From CAZNKU01 sp045541135 (GTDB lineage Bacteria; Bacillota; Clostridia; Monoglobales; Firm-18), in the NCBI GenBank assembly GCA_045541135.1, contig JAZQIO010000051.1:62001-126000 (forward strand): a DNA stretch of 64,000 nucleotides, given 5' to 3'. A program made the translations under genes and the position numbers. A model generated the notes under the pieces. The model saw only the letters and a list, made by a program, of their open reading frames with translations, was not told where the DNA came from and ran no database searches. Shown here piece after piece: positions 53,150 through 61,294 of the stretch (its first letter is position 1; each line of letters begins with the position of its first letter).

Positions 53150-53893
53150 TTGAATTTGAAAAATATAGCGTGTGTTATAGTTGATAGAAACGCTCCACTT
53201 TCTTTTTTTAAATATCTTGAAGATAATAATATAGAATATATAAAAAGTGCTTATATTAAAAACATTTTAGATTCGGTCTCTACCCATCCTGATATGCAAA
53301 TTTGTCATATTGGTGGTAACCGCTATGTTTGTGAGCCGTCGTTGTATGAGTATTATTACAAAAAATTAAAAAAATATGATCTTGAACTTATAAGAGGAGA
53401 AAAACATATTTTAAGCACCTATCCGGATGATATTTCATATAATGCAGTTGTAACAGAAAGTATAATTTTGCACAATATAAAATATACCGACAGTACCATT
53501 TTAAATAAATTTGAAAGCTCAAGTATTAGTATATACAATGTCAATCAAGGTTATACTAAGTGTGCAACCTGTATAATTGATGAAAAAGCATTTATTACCT
53601 CAGATAAAGGTATATATAATGTATGTATTAAGAATAATATTGATTGTTTGCTGGCAGAAAAAGGATTTATAAAATTAGGTAATAACTTTGATGGTTTTAT
53701 TGGTGGGTGCTGTGGTTTTATTGACAGTAAAACAATACTTTTTTGTGGTGATTTATCCACTCATACTTCATATAATGAAATTAGTCGGTTTGCTTCAAAA
53801 TACGGTGTAGAGGTTGTTTCATCATCTGATGAATACCTTACAGATATTGGGAGCATTATTCCTGTTGTACAAAATAGGGGAGTGAATATGTGA
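53150..53893 (+). CDS. DUF6873-type GME-fold protein
   Basis: A 247-residue protein resembling the DUF6873 family, predicted to share the pentein fold of guanidino-group-modifying enzymes. Characteristic stretches are QICHIGGNRYVCEPS, QGYTKCATCIIDEKAFITSD, IGGCCGFIDSKTILFCGDL and the end YLTDIGSIIPV. No activity is known. I prefer TTG at 53150 with AAGGTGA upstream; the ATG at 53045 would place the protein start across two hairpins and has no ribosome site. It precedes ytxC with a four-base overlap. Confidence 0.7.
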   Translation: MNLKNIACVIVDRNAPLSFFKYLEDNNIEYIKSAYIKNILDSVSTHPDMQICHIGGNRYVCEPSLYEYYYKKLKKYDLELIRGEKHILSTYPDDISYNAVVTESIILHNIKYTDSTILNKFESSSISIYNVNQGYTKCATCIIDEKAFITSDKGIYNVCIKNNIDCLLAEKGFIKLGNNFDGFIGGCCGFIDSKTILFCGDLSTHTSYNEISRFASKYGVEVVSSSDEYLTDIGSIIPVVQNRGVNM

Positions 53894-54675
53894 CAGAACT
53901 ATCTGTATTCGTTTTAAACAGGGAAAATTGTGATTTTTTCAGCAGTTTTTTAAGTGAATTAGACAGTGAAATAATTTCGGAAATCAGTGAAAATAAAATT
54001 GTATTTAAAAAACCAAATGATAATTTTAATGAAGAAATATATAACATACTTTCAAAAGTCATATTTGATAAATTTTCAAAAAAAATTCTTATCAAATGTG
54101 TTAATACCGGTTGTAAATATTTAACTAAACAGGATAAGTATGAGGTGTGGAAAAAGTCCTTTAAGTCCATTATGAAGGATATGATTGATTGCAATGCAGA
54201 ACATTTATACAGAATATCCGTAATAAAAAGTAATCTTAAGGAGTTTTGTGAAAATTCTGAAATTATTTGTCTTGAAGGATTTGTCAATTTCAGACTTAAA
54301 GAATTAGAGCAGGATTTTGAATATGTTATAGAAGAATGTACAGAGGATTATATGACAGAGCTTGAATACAGAGAGTTTATAAATATGCTTAAGTATTTTG
54401 TTTCAGTTCAAAGTCCTCTTTTTTTATCTGTTGAAGTGATATATGGTAAAAAAATAACAATATATGCAGATGGGAAAAATGTTACAGATGAATGTGCTGC
54501 GGAATTTAATAAGGAAATATTTGAAAATAACAAAGGAGATTTTTTATTAAATTCTTTAATAAGTATTGCACCTAAGAAAATAGTTATAAAACAGGATAAT
54601 GAATTTTTAAATGAGGAATTAAAAAAAACATTACTCGGCATTTTCGGTGATAAACTGAAAATAAAAACCGAGTAA
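53890..54675 (+). CDS. ytxC: YtxC-like sporulation protein
   Basis: A 261-residue protein similar to YtxC, a protein conserved in spore formers but of unknown role. The C-terminal half carries the characteristic EGFVNFRLKELEQDFEYVIE and YREFINMLKYFVSVQSP. GTG start at 53890 overlaps the preceding stop, with AGGGGAG before it. The 3' end of the gene also encodes, on the other strand, the terminator of azlCD. Confidence 0.78.
   Translation: MTELSVFVLNRENCDFFSSFLSELDSEIISEISENKIVFKKPNDNFNEEIYNILSKVIFDKFSKKILIKCVNTGCKYLTKQDKYEVWKKSFKSIMKDMIDCNAEHLYRISVIKSNLKEFCENSEIICLEGFVNFRLKELEQDFEYVIEECTEDYMTELEYREFINMLKYFVSVQSPLFLSVEVIYGKKITIYADGKNVTDECAAEFNKEIFENNKGDFLLNSLISIAPKKIVIKQDNEFLNEELKKTLLGIFGDKLKIKTE
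54621..54675 (-). terminator. Terminator of azlCD inside the ytxC 3' end
   Basis: TTACTCGG (54631-54638) / CCGAGTAA (54668-54675) with an inner ATTTTC/GAAAAT stem; on the minus strand it is followed by TGTTTTTTTT. Confidence 0.7.
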
Positions 54676-54679
54676 TATT

Positions 54680-54991
54680 TTAGTATCCTATCAGTTGAAT
54701 TATGAAAACAGCTACAGATGAACCCACCGCAACAGTTAGAAGTCCTTTTTTGAAGTATGCCAAAAGTAATGCAACTATGCAACCGGCAATTGCACTTTCT
54801 TTTGAATTTGTGCTGTTTATTATGGCGGGAAAGGTCATAGCTGCCAACACTGAATATGGAACGTAGTATAGAAATGACTGTATCCATTGGTTTGTGATTT
54901 TTTTACGGAAAATTACCATTGGAAGCATACGTATCAAATATGTTGTAATTGCCATAACAGCAATTCCCGCAAGTATATATTTGAAATTCAT
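54680..54991 (-). CDS. azlD: Branched-chain amino acid exporter small subunit AzlD
   Basis: A 103-residue membrane protein with about four helices, containing TTYLIRMLPMVIFRKKI and FLYYVPYSVLAAMTFPAI, the AzlD pattern. It forms the exporter for branched-chain amino acids with AzlC. ATG at 54991 overlaps the azlC stop by one base (TGATG), with GAGGAGG before it. Confidence 0.92.
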   Translation of the reverse strand: MNFKYILAGIAVMAITTYLIRMLPMVIFRKKITNQWIQSFLYYVPYSVLAAMTFPAIINSTNSKESAIAGCIVALLLAYFKKGLLTVAVGSSVAVFIIQLIGY

Positions 54992-55707
54992 CAACAATCC
55001 TCCTCAACGGTTTTTTGTTTGACTGGAAAAAATGTTGCAGCTAGTGAGCTTACCAAAACAGTTATTATTATAATTGACCAACCATCTGAGATTTTTGACA
55101 AAAGAGGAAGATATTCAAATGTAATACTTAAAATTACAGAAAAAATTATTGCATATGAAACATTTTTGTTTTCTCTTGCCGGGGGAATTATAATTGCTAT
55201 AAACATTCCATATAGTGCTATACCCATAGAACTTGTTAGTATCTGTGGCATAAACTGACTTGCTATTGCACCCACAGTTGTGCCCGCTGTCCATCCAATA
55301 ACCGGTGTTATTATGAGTCCGGCCATATATATAGAACTTAGAGAGGTTTTTCTCTGCATTGATACAGCAAAAACTTCGTCTGTTATACCAAAGGATATCG
55401 CAAGACGTTCTTTAATAGTAAGATTTGGATTTACTTTTTGTGATATGGAAAGTGACATAAGAAAGTATCTTATGTTTATTATCAGCGTTGTTATTATAAG
55501 CTCTATAAACGTACCGTTTTCAACAAGTATATTTGCACCGGCAAACTGACCTGCACTTGTAAGGTTGGAAAGTGACATCATAATTGCCGACCATACCGGA
55601 AGACCTGAAAGTACAGCTGTAAGTCCAAACGCCATGGATACAGAAAAATAACCCATACATATGGGAAAACCGTCTTTAATTCCTTGTAAAAATTCGTTTT
55701 GTTTCAT
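54991..55707 (-). CDS. azlC: Branched-chain amino acid exporter large subunit AzlC
   Basis: A 238-residue polytopic membrane protein. GIKDGFPICMGYFSVSMAFG near the N-terminus, LTSAGQFAGANIL and SFGITDEVFAVSM are typical of AzlC. It pairs with AzlD to export leucine, isoleucine and valine. The ribosome site (AGAGGTAA) is weak. No leader peptide, T-box or Lrp site is evident upstream. Confidence 0.93.
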   Translation of the reverse strand: MKQNEFLQGIKDGFPICMGYFSVSMAFGLTAVLSGLPVWSAIMMSLSNLTSAGQFAGANILVENGTFIELIITTLIINIRYFLMSLSISQKVNPNLTIKERLAISFGITDEVFAVSMQRKTSLSSIYMAGLIITPVIGWTAGTTVGAIASQFMPQILTSSMGIALYGMFIAIIIPPARENKNVSYAIIFSVILSITFEYLPLLSKISDGWSIIIITVLVSSLAATFFPVKQKTVEEDC

Positions 55708-55737
55708 AATTACCTCTGTATTTATGCAAATTCCTAT

Positions 55738-55768
55738 AAAAAAGAGTTATCGAATGATAACTCTTTTA
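55738..55768 (-). terminator. Terminator after ddh
   Basis: AAAAGAGTTATC (55740-55751) / GATAACTCTTTT (55756-55767) with GAAT loop; followed by a T run on the minus strand. Confidence 0.85.
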
Positions 55769-55772
55769 CATT

Positions 55773-56759
55773 TTAAAGAAGTTCTTTTCTTAACTCCGCA
55801 CCTGATTTGATACTTAAATATGATGGAGGGATATCTAAAACAGTTTTACAACCTTTGAATCCTTCGTTACTCATACGATATGCAGCACGAGCATATGCAA
55901 CAATAACAGAAGAAGTAAATTCGGGATTTGAATCAAGTTTAAGACTGTATTCTATAATATGATTATGTTCAAGATTTGCACCTGTTTTGCCGCTACGGAT
56001 TACAAAACCACCGTGAGGAATACCGCTGTGGTTTTTATTAAGCTCTTCCTGGGAAATAAAATGAACAGTTGTATCATAGTCTGCAAAGTAGTTCGGCATT
56101 GTTATAATTTCATTTTCAATGCGTGCTTTATCAGCGCCTTCTTCAGCAACTACAAAACATTCCCTGGTATGTTTTTGTCTTGTCGTAAGATCGGGATCAG
56201 AGCCGCTACGAACAGCATCCAATGCACTTTCAACAGGTATAGTATACTGCTTTGCATCTACAACACCGTCAATTCTTCTTATGGCGTCAGAATGTCCCTG
56301 GCTTACGCCTTTTCCCCAAAATGTATAATCTTTTCCGTCAGGAAGTATTGCATTGCCATACATTCTGTTTATTGAGAACATACCGGGATCCCAACCAACA
56401 GAAATAATAGCAACTTTATTTGATTCCATTGCTGATTTATTAACATTTTCAAAGTGTTCAGGGATTTTTGCATGTGTGTCAAAGCTATCGATAACATTGA
56501 ATGATTTTGCAAGTTCAGGTGTCTGTATAGGTAAATCTGTTGCACTACCGCCGCATAAAATCATAACATCAATTTCGTTTTTTAGTGAAAGAACATCATT
56601 TACATGATATACTTTTACACCATTTGTTTGTATTTTAACAGTTGAAGGATCACGGCGTGTGAAAACTGCAACCAATTCCATATCACTGTTTTGATTTATT
56701 GCATTTTCCACACCACGACCTAAGTTACCGTAACCGAAAATGCCAATTCTGATACTCAT
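55773..56759 (-). CDS. ddh: meso-Diaminopimelate dehydrogenase
   Basis: NADPH-dependent enzyme that makes meso-diaminopimelate from tetrahydrodipicolinate in one step, feeding peptidoglycan and lysine. The 328-residue protein has the Rossmann start IRIGIFGYGNLGRGVENAI, ISVGWDPGMFSINRMYG and FWGKGVSQGHSDAIRRIDGV, all diagnostic. ATG at 56759 follows GGAGGT; an upstream extension has no ribosome site. Monocistronic with its own terminator. Confidence 0.96.
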   Translation of the reverse strand: MSIRIGIFGYGNLGRGVENAINQNSDMELVAVFTRRDPSTVKIQTNGVKVYHVNDVLSLKNEIDVMILCGGSATDLPIQTPELAKSFNVIDSFDTHAKIPEHFENVNKSAMESNKVAIISVGWDPGMFSINRMYGNAILPDGKDYTFWGKGVSQGHSDAIRRIDGVVDAKQYTIPVESALDAVRSGSDPDLTTRQKHTRECFVVAEEGADKARIENEIITMPNYFADYDTTVHFISQEELNKNHSGIPHGGFVIRSGKTGANLEHNHIIEYSLKLDSNPEFTSSVIVAYARAAYRMSNEGFKGCKTVLDIPPSYLSIKSGAELRKELL

Positions 56760-56877
56760 AAAAAGACCTCCATTTTTTAACATATTAAAATTATATCACA
56801 TTTTTTTTTCTTGTTCAATAACACATAGATAAAAATTATTAAATGTTTTGATACTTTTTTTGAAAAAAATCACAAAA

Positions 56878-56909
56878 ATACCTCCGTATTATTTTGTACG
56901 GAGGTATTG
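56878..56909. terminator. Terminator between ddh region and GH2
   Basis: AATACCTCCGTA / TACGGAGGTATT with TTATTTTG loop, T-rich on both sides; downstream of GH2 on the minus strand. Confidence 0.85.
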
Positions 56910-56913
56910 GTTT

Positions 56914-58668
56914 TTAGTCTTCTTCGATTGCGGCTTTTTGAGTATTGATTTTACGGAAAATTTCGGGATCAAATTTGAATTTTCTGTCATAAGTCATAAG
57001 ACCGTTTCTTTCCTGTTCAACATCGTAAAGCTGTGTGTAACATAACCCAAAGATGTTTTTATTGTTAAGAAGATATTCTGTAAGGTTTTTGTATCTTTCG
57101 ATAAATTCTTCTTCGGATGTCGGCGCATCGCCATACCCCCAGCTTATCATTTGATCATTACCTTTTTCGGCATCCCATTTAATACCGCCGTATTCACTAA
57201 CAAAAAACGGTTCACCTTTAAAGTGTTGACGGTCCTTGCCACGAATTCTGTATATCTGGTCTTTGATTATTCTATCATCAAATTCTTCAAATATTTTTTC
57301 GAATGTTTCCATGTCTTGAGAGTAATCATGAATATCAAAAATATCAGTTCTTACGTGATAATTACCACTTGTGTCAATTACAGGTCTTGAACTGTCAAGT
57401 TTTTTTGTTACATCGTATATTAAACCAAGGGTTTCGTTGAATTGACGGTTGCCTTCTATGTCCCATGTTTCATTGAATGGGCACCATCCAATAATGGAAG
57501 GATGATTATAATCTCTTTCAATGGATTCCATCCATTCAGGTAAGTAACTGTATATGTTTTCGGGTTTTGTGTGGTCATAGCCCCAATTTCCGTGTTCACC
57601 CCATACCAGGTATCCAAGCTTGTCAGCCCAGTAAAGGAAACGTGGCTCAAATATTTTCTCATGAAGTCTTGCACCGTTAAATCCAAATTGAATGCTGTAA
57701 AGAATATCGTTCTTTAAGGCTTCATCGGTTGGGGCAGTATAAATACCGTCCGGATAAAATCCCTGATCCAGTACCCAACGACCAAATACTTTTTTGTCAT
57801 TTAAAATAAAGGCACCCTCACGAAGTGCAATACTTCTGAGTCCAAAGTATGACTTTACTGTGTCAATAACATTTCCGTCTTTTTTTAGTTCGATTTCCAA
57901 ATCATACAGATTGCCGCATCCGACTTCCCAAAGATGTTTTTCAGCAAGATTAAAGTTTACAAATGTTCCCCAGGAATTAACAACTGTTTCACCTTCACCC
58001 ATTAACCTACCGTCAAAAAATGCTTTTGCAGAAATTGTATAGGAAGAGGAGTTGAGTGGAGTTTTGATAGATACGTTAACACTTGGAAGGTTAATGTCCG
58101 TATCAATTTTGATGTTTTGAATATAATTCTCAGAAACACATTCCATCCATACAGTCTGCCAAATTCCGGTTGTTCGTGTATAATAACATCCCCGTGAATG
58201 ATATTCCTGACTTTGTTTACCGCTTGGTTGTGTTGTGTCTTTTACATTATCTTCAGCACATACAGTTATGTAGTTATTATTTTCTTTTAAGTGTTTTGTT
58301 ATATCAAAGTTAAAGGAAGTATAACCACCGCAATGAGTGCCAACTTCTTCACCGTTAATATAAACTGTTGTTTTATAGTCAACTGCTCCAAAGTGTAGAA
58401 TAACTTTTTTGTTCTTCCAGTTTTCAGGAATGTTAATGTCTTTTCTATACCATACACAGTACATAAAGTCTTTGTTTCCTATTCCTGAAAGTTCACTTTC
58501 AGGACAGAAGGGTACAATAATTTTGCTGTCAAGATTTTTTCTATTATAAAATTTTTTTGATTTACCGGATATGGAATTATCGATTTCAAATTCCCATTCT
58601 CCGTTTAAGTTTATCCATTCATCACGTACAAGCTGAGGTCTTGGATATTCATTTCTTGGTATTGACAT
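56914..58668 (-). CDS. GH2 family glycosidase
   Basis: A 584-residue exo-glycosidase of family GH2 (beta-galactosidase, beta-glucuronidase or beta-mannosidase type). Domains: N-terminal jelly roll (residues about 1-180; YPRPQLVRDEWINLNGEWEF), Ig-like domain (180-285), and TIM barrel with NGARLHEKIFEPRFLYWADK, WCPFNETWD (E400 as acid/base) and FFVSEYGG (E492 as nucleophile). No signal peptide. It is short for GH2, lacking C-terminal domains. Divergent from an AraC regulator and so probably controlled by it. Sugar specificity cannot be told. Confidence 0.9.
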   Translation of the reverse strand: MSIPRNEYPRPQLVRDEWINLNGEWEFEIDNSISGKSKKFYNRKNLDSKIIVPFCPESELSGIGNKDFMYCVWYRKDINIPENWKNKKVILHFGAVDYKTTVYINGEEVGTHCGGYTSFNFDITKHLKENNNYITVCAEDNVKDTTQPSGKQSQEYHSRGCYYTRTTGIWQTVWMECVSENYIQNIKIDTDINLPSVNVSIKTPLNSSSYTISAKAFFDGRLMGEGETVVNSWGTFVNFNLAEKHLWEVGCGNLYDLEIELKKDGNVIDTVKSYFGLRSIALREGAFILNDKKVFGRWVLDQGFYPDGIYTAPTDEALKNDILYSIQFGFNGARLHEKIFEPRFLYWADKLGYLVWGEHGNWGYDHTKPENIYSYLPEWMESIERDYNHPSIIGWCPFNETWDIEGNRQFNETLGLIYDVTKKLDSSRPVIDTSGNYHVRTDIFDIHDYSQDMETFEKIFEEFDDRIIKDQIYRIRGKDRQHFKGEPFFVSEYGGIKWDAEKGNDQMISWGYGDAPTSEEEFIERYKNLTEYLLNNKNIFGLCYTQLYDVEQERNGLMTYDRKFKFDPEIFRKINTQKAAIEED

Positions 58669-58717
58669 TTTAATACACCTCTTTGTTATTTATTTACTTT
58701 AGTTTATTATTTTTATG

Positions 58718-58731
58718 CATTTATGTAAATG
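58718..58731. promoter_or_regulatory. Candidate operator between GH2 and AraC genes
   Basis: CATTTA-TG-TAAATG inverted repeat in the 127-base divergent gap, about 50 bases from the GH2 start. Confidence 0.35.
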
Positions 58732-58749
58732 TTGTTTTATGTTTATAAA

Positions 58750-58778
58750 TTGACATTTTCTATTTTATTATGTATAAT
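58750..58778 (+). promoter_or_regulatory. Perfect sigma-A promoter of the second AraC gene
   Basis: TTGACA (58750-58755), 17 bases, TATAAT (58773-58778); the predicted leader is about 11 bases and starts at the GGAGG ribosome site. Confidence 0.8.
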
Positions 58779-58795
58779 AAAAATGGAGGTGTGAT

Positions 58796-59566
58796 ATGAA
58801 AATAACTTCTATTAAAACTCTTTGGCCTGAAAATATGGATTTTAAAATGGTAAGAGAAAATACGGGAAATCAATATATTTTTTTGCATTTTCTTACACCA
58901 TCAAATATCATTATTGACAAAAAAGTCGTTAATGTTTCGGAAGGTAGTTGTATTTTGTATAATAAATACTCTTATCAGCATATGTATCAGGATAATTGTA
59001 ATTTGATTCACGATTGGTTTCACTTGGACGGAATTTTGGATGATGTTGTGAAAAAATACGGTTTTGAATATAACAAAATATACACTGTATCCAACAGCAA
59101 TATGATAACCAAAATTATGCAAAGTATAGAAAATGAATTTGAAATAAATAACAAATTTTCAACTGACTTGATAAAAATTAAAATTGAAGAATTGATAATA
59201 AGCATAATGCATGGAATATATAAAACGAAGAAAAATAATTATATAAATTCTGATACAAAAAAACAGTTTTCTAATCTTCGTTCAAAAATTAACCTTACTT
59301 ATAATGAAGATTGGAATGTTGATAAAATGGCGGCAGAGGTAAATTTAAGCTCATCAAGATTTTATAAGATATATAAAGAAATTTTTGGAATAAGTCCCAA
59401 AAAATATTTGCAGGAAATAAGGATTGAACATGCTAAGTCACTTCTTTTACAGAATAAATATATGATAATGGAAATTGCTGAGATGACGGGATATAAAAAT
59501 CAATATCATTTTATAAGACAATTTAAGGATTATACCGGCGTAACACCCGGAAGGTATAAAGAATAA
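58796..59566 (+). CDS. AraC-family regulator next to GH2
   Basis: A 256-residue regulator with an N-terminal cupin-like domain (NQYIFLHFLTP, then INYK-type strands) and a C-terminal AraC DNA-binding domain (about residues 155-256): WNVDKMAAEVNLSSSRFYKI and IMEIAEMTGYKNQYHFIRQF. Divergent from GH2 and 10 bases ahead of the aldo/keto reductase, so it likely controls both. The strong promoter and short leader match those of the other AraC gene in the window. Confidence 0.9.
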   Translation: MKITSIKTLWPENMDFKMVRENTGNQYIFLHFLTPSNIIIDKKVVNVSEGSCILYNKYSYQHMYQDNCNLIHDWFHLDGILDDVVKKYGFEYNKIYTVSNSNMITKIMQSIENEFEINNKFSTDLIKIKIEELIISIMHGIYKTKKNNYINSDTKKQFSNLRSKINLTYNEDWNVDKMAAEVNLSSSRFYKIYKEIFGISPKKYLQEIRIEHAKSLLLQNKYMIMEIAEMTGYKNQYHFIRQFKDYTGVTPGRYKE

Positions 59567-59576
59567 GGAGGTTTTT

Positions 59577-60764
59577 ATGTTTTACAATAAGTTTAAAGAA
59601 TTAAATTTATCAAAGCTTGGATTCGGAACAATGCGTTTGCCTGTATTAACCGGTAAAACTGCAGCGGATATTGATTATGAACAGACTGAAAAAATTATAG
59701 ATTATGCTGTTGAAAATGGAGTAAATTATTTTGATACAGCATATGTATACCACGGAGGTATGTCTGAGGTTGTTGTTGCTGAAATTTTAAAAAAATATCC
59801 TCGAGAAAGTTATTATCTTGCAACAAAGTATCCGGGACACAGCATTAGTGATTCCTATAATCCATCTGAAATATTTGAAGAACAGTTAGAAAAATGCAAG
59901 GTTGATTATTTTGATTTTTATTTATTACATAATGTTTATGAAGAATCAATGTCAGTATATACTGATCCGAAATGGGGGATTATAGAGTATTTTATAAAAC
60001 AAAAAAAGCTTGGTAGAATTAAACATCTTGGTTTTTCAAGTCATGGCAGAATTGACAATTTGCGTGAATTTCTTGATTTGTACGGAAATGAAATGGAATT
60101 TTGTCAGATTCAGCTTAACTATCTTGACTGGACTTTACAGAATGCAAAAGAAAAATATGATTTACTCACAGAAAGAAATATTCCTATATGGGTTATGGAA
60201 CCTGTAAGAGGTGGTAAACTTGCTTATTTTGATGAAAAAACGGAGGCGGAGCTTAGAAATCTTCGACCTGACGAAAGCATTGCTTCATGGGCTTTTCGCT
60301 GGCTAAACACTTTACCTAATGTAAAAATGATTTTAAGTGGCATGTCTGATATTAATCAGGTTGTTGACAATATTAAAACATTCAGTACAGATATTCCGTT
60401 ATCTGACCATGAAAGTAAACTATTGCTTAAAATTGCTGATGATAAACTTAAGAGTTTTGTTCCGTGTACCGCTTGCCGGTACTGTTGCGACAGTTGTCCA
60501 ATGGGCTTAGATATACCGATGTTTATTAATATATATAACGACATATCTTTTGATGCAAAGTTTACACCGGCCATGGTTCTTGAATTTGCTGATCCTGAAA
60601 AAAGACCGGAAGCTTGTATTGCGTGTGGTGCCTGTGCAAAAATGTGTCCGCAAAAAATTGAAATCCCTCAGGTTTTAAAAGAGCTTTCTAAAAAGCTGGA
60701 TAGTGTACCGAAATGGAGAGATATTTGCAAAGAAAGAAATGAACTTGCTAAGAGGAATAAATAG
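59577..60764 (+). CDS. Aldo/keto reductase with C-terminal 4Fe-4S domain
   Basis: A 395-residue oxidoreductase. The TIM barrel holds the AKR tetrad: Asp and Tyr in YFDTAYVYHGG, Lys in LATKYPG and His in FYLLHNV. The C-terminal 90 residues bind two clusters: CTACRYCCDSCPMGLDIP and CIACGACAKMCPQKIEIP. AKRs with ferredoxin tails are common in anaerobes and probably link aldehyde or sugar redox to ferredoxin; the substrate is unknown. GGAGG precedes the ATG; same operon as AraC. Confidence 0.93.
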   Translation: MFYNKFKELNLSKLGFGTMRLPVLTGKTAADIDYEQTEKIIDYAVENGVNYFDTAYVYHGGMSEVVVAEILKKYPRESYYLATKYPGHSISDSYNPSEIFEEQLEKCKVDYFDFYLLHNVYEESMSVYTDPKWGIIEYFIKQKKLGRIKHLGFSSHGRIDNLREFLDLYGNEMEFCQIQLNYLDWTLQNAKEKYDLLTERNIPIWVMEPVRGGKLAYFDEKTEAELRNLRPDESIASWAFRWLNTLPNVKMILSGMSDINQVVDNIKTFSTDIPLSDHESKLLLKIADDKLKSFVPCTACRYCCDSCPMGLDIPMFINIYNDISFDAKFTPAMVLEFADPEKRPEACIACGACAKMCPQKIEIPQVLKELSKKLDSVPKWRDICKERNELAKRNK

Positions 60765-60807
60765 GTTAAAATGCTTGTTTTACTAACTTCTTTGTTTGTT
60801 TAGCTAA

Positions 60808-60836
60808 TTGACTTTTTATGCTTTGTATTCTATAAT
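60808..60836 (+). promoter_or_regulatory. Intact promoter of a decayed GH105 gene
   Basis: TTGACT (60808-60813), 17 bases, TATAAT (60831-60836), followed by the pseudogene start. Confidence 0.6.
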
Positions 60837-60864
60837 TTTCTTAGTTGAAATGAGGATTTGTGTT

Positions 60865-61244
60865 ATGAAGCCAATTAGTATAGCAAAAAATATCTGGAAT
60901 AATGGGATGCTATGAAAGGCTATTTTGGTGGAGATCATAAAGAACAAGTCAGAAAATATACCGAAGAAACTTTAGTTGCACCAAAGAGTCGTGATGGTAT
61001 TTTATGTATGCCTCATTGTCCTGAAAGAGAACTTATATGGATTGATATTATCTATGCTGTAGTTCCTTATATGCTTTATGCACGGTTGATTGTGCCCGGG
61101 TGATACTCCTGAAAGAAAAGGGAAATTGAACCATATCTTGTTGATGTAATACCTGTGCTTGACGACGGACATGTTTTTGGTTCTGTAATTCTTGCTATGA
61201 CGGAAGCGCATAGGAACGGTATTGATAATTTAATTTGGAAGTAA
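60865..61244 (+). pseudogene. Decayed GH105-like uronyl hydrolase gene
   Basis: Remains of a gene like the intact one at 20220-21314. The first frame (ATG 60865) stops after 16 codons; a shifted frame (60912-61103) encodes RDGILCMPHCPERELIWID, with the catalytic IWID motif, and PYMLYA; the final part reads DVIPVLDDGHVFGSVILAM and ends at 61242-61244. The middle of the barrel is missing. So the gene carries at least a frameshift and a large internal deletion. The loss probably followed duplication of a uronate pathway. Rest of 60765-61294 holds only promoter and terminator. Confidence 0.85.
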
Positions 61245-61256
61245 AAGTATGATATA

Positions 61257-61294
61257 TAAAAATTGGATGTTGCGTTTTGCAACATCCAATTTTG
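61257..61294 (-). terminator. Terminator after gatB
   Basis: AAAATTGGATGTTGC (61259-61273) / GCAACATCCAATTTT (61279-61293), T-rich on the minus strand side. Confidence 0.9.

Noticed and set aside
56784..56877. T-box or lysine riboswitch before ddh
   Set aside because: The gap is too short and has no T-box sequence or lysine-riboswitch-like stems.
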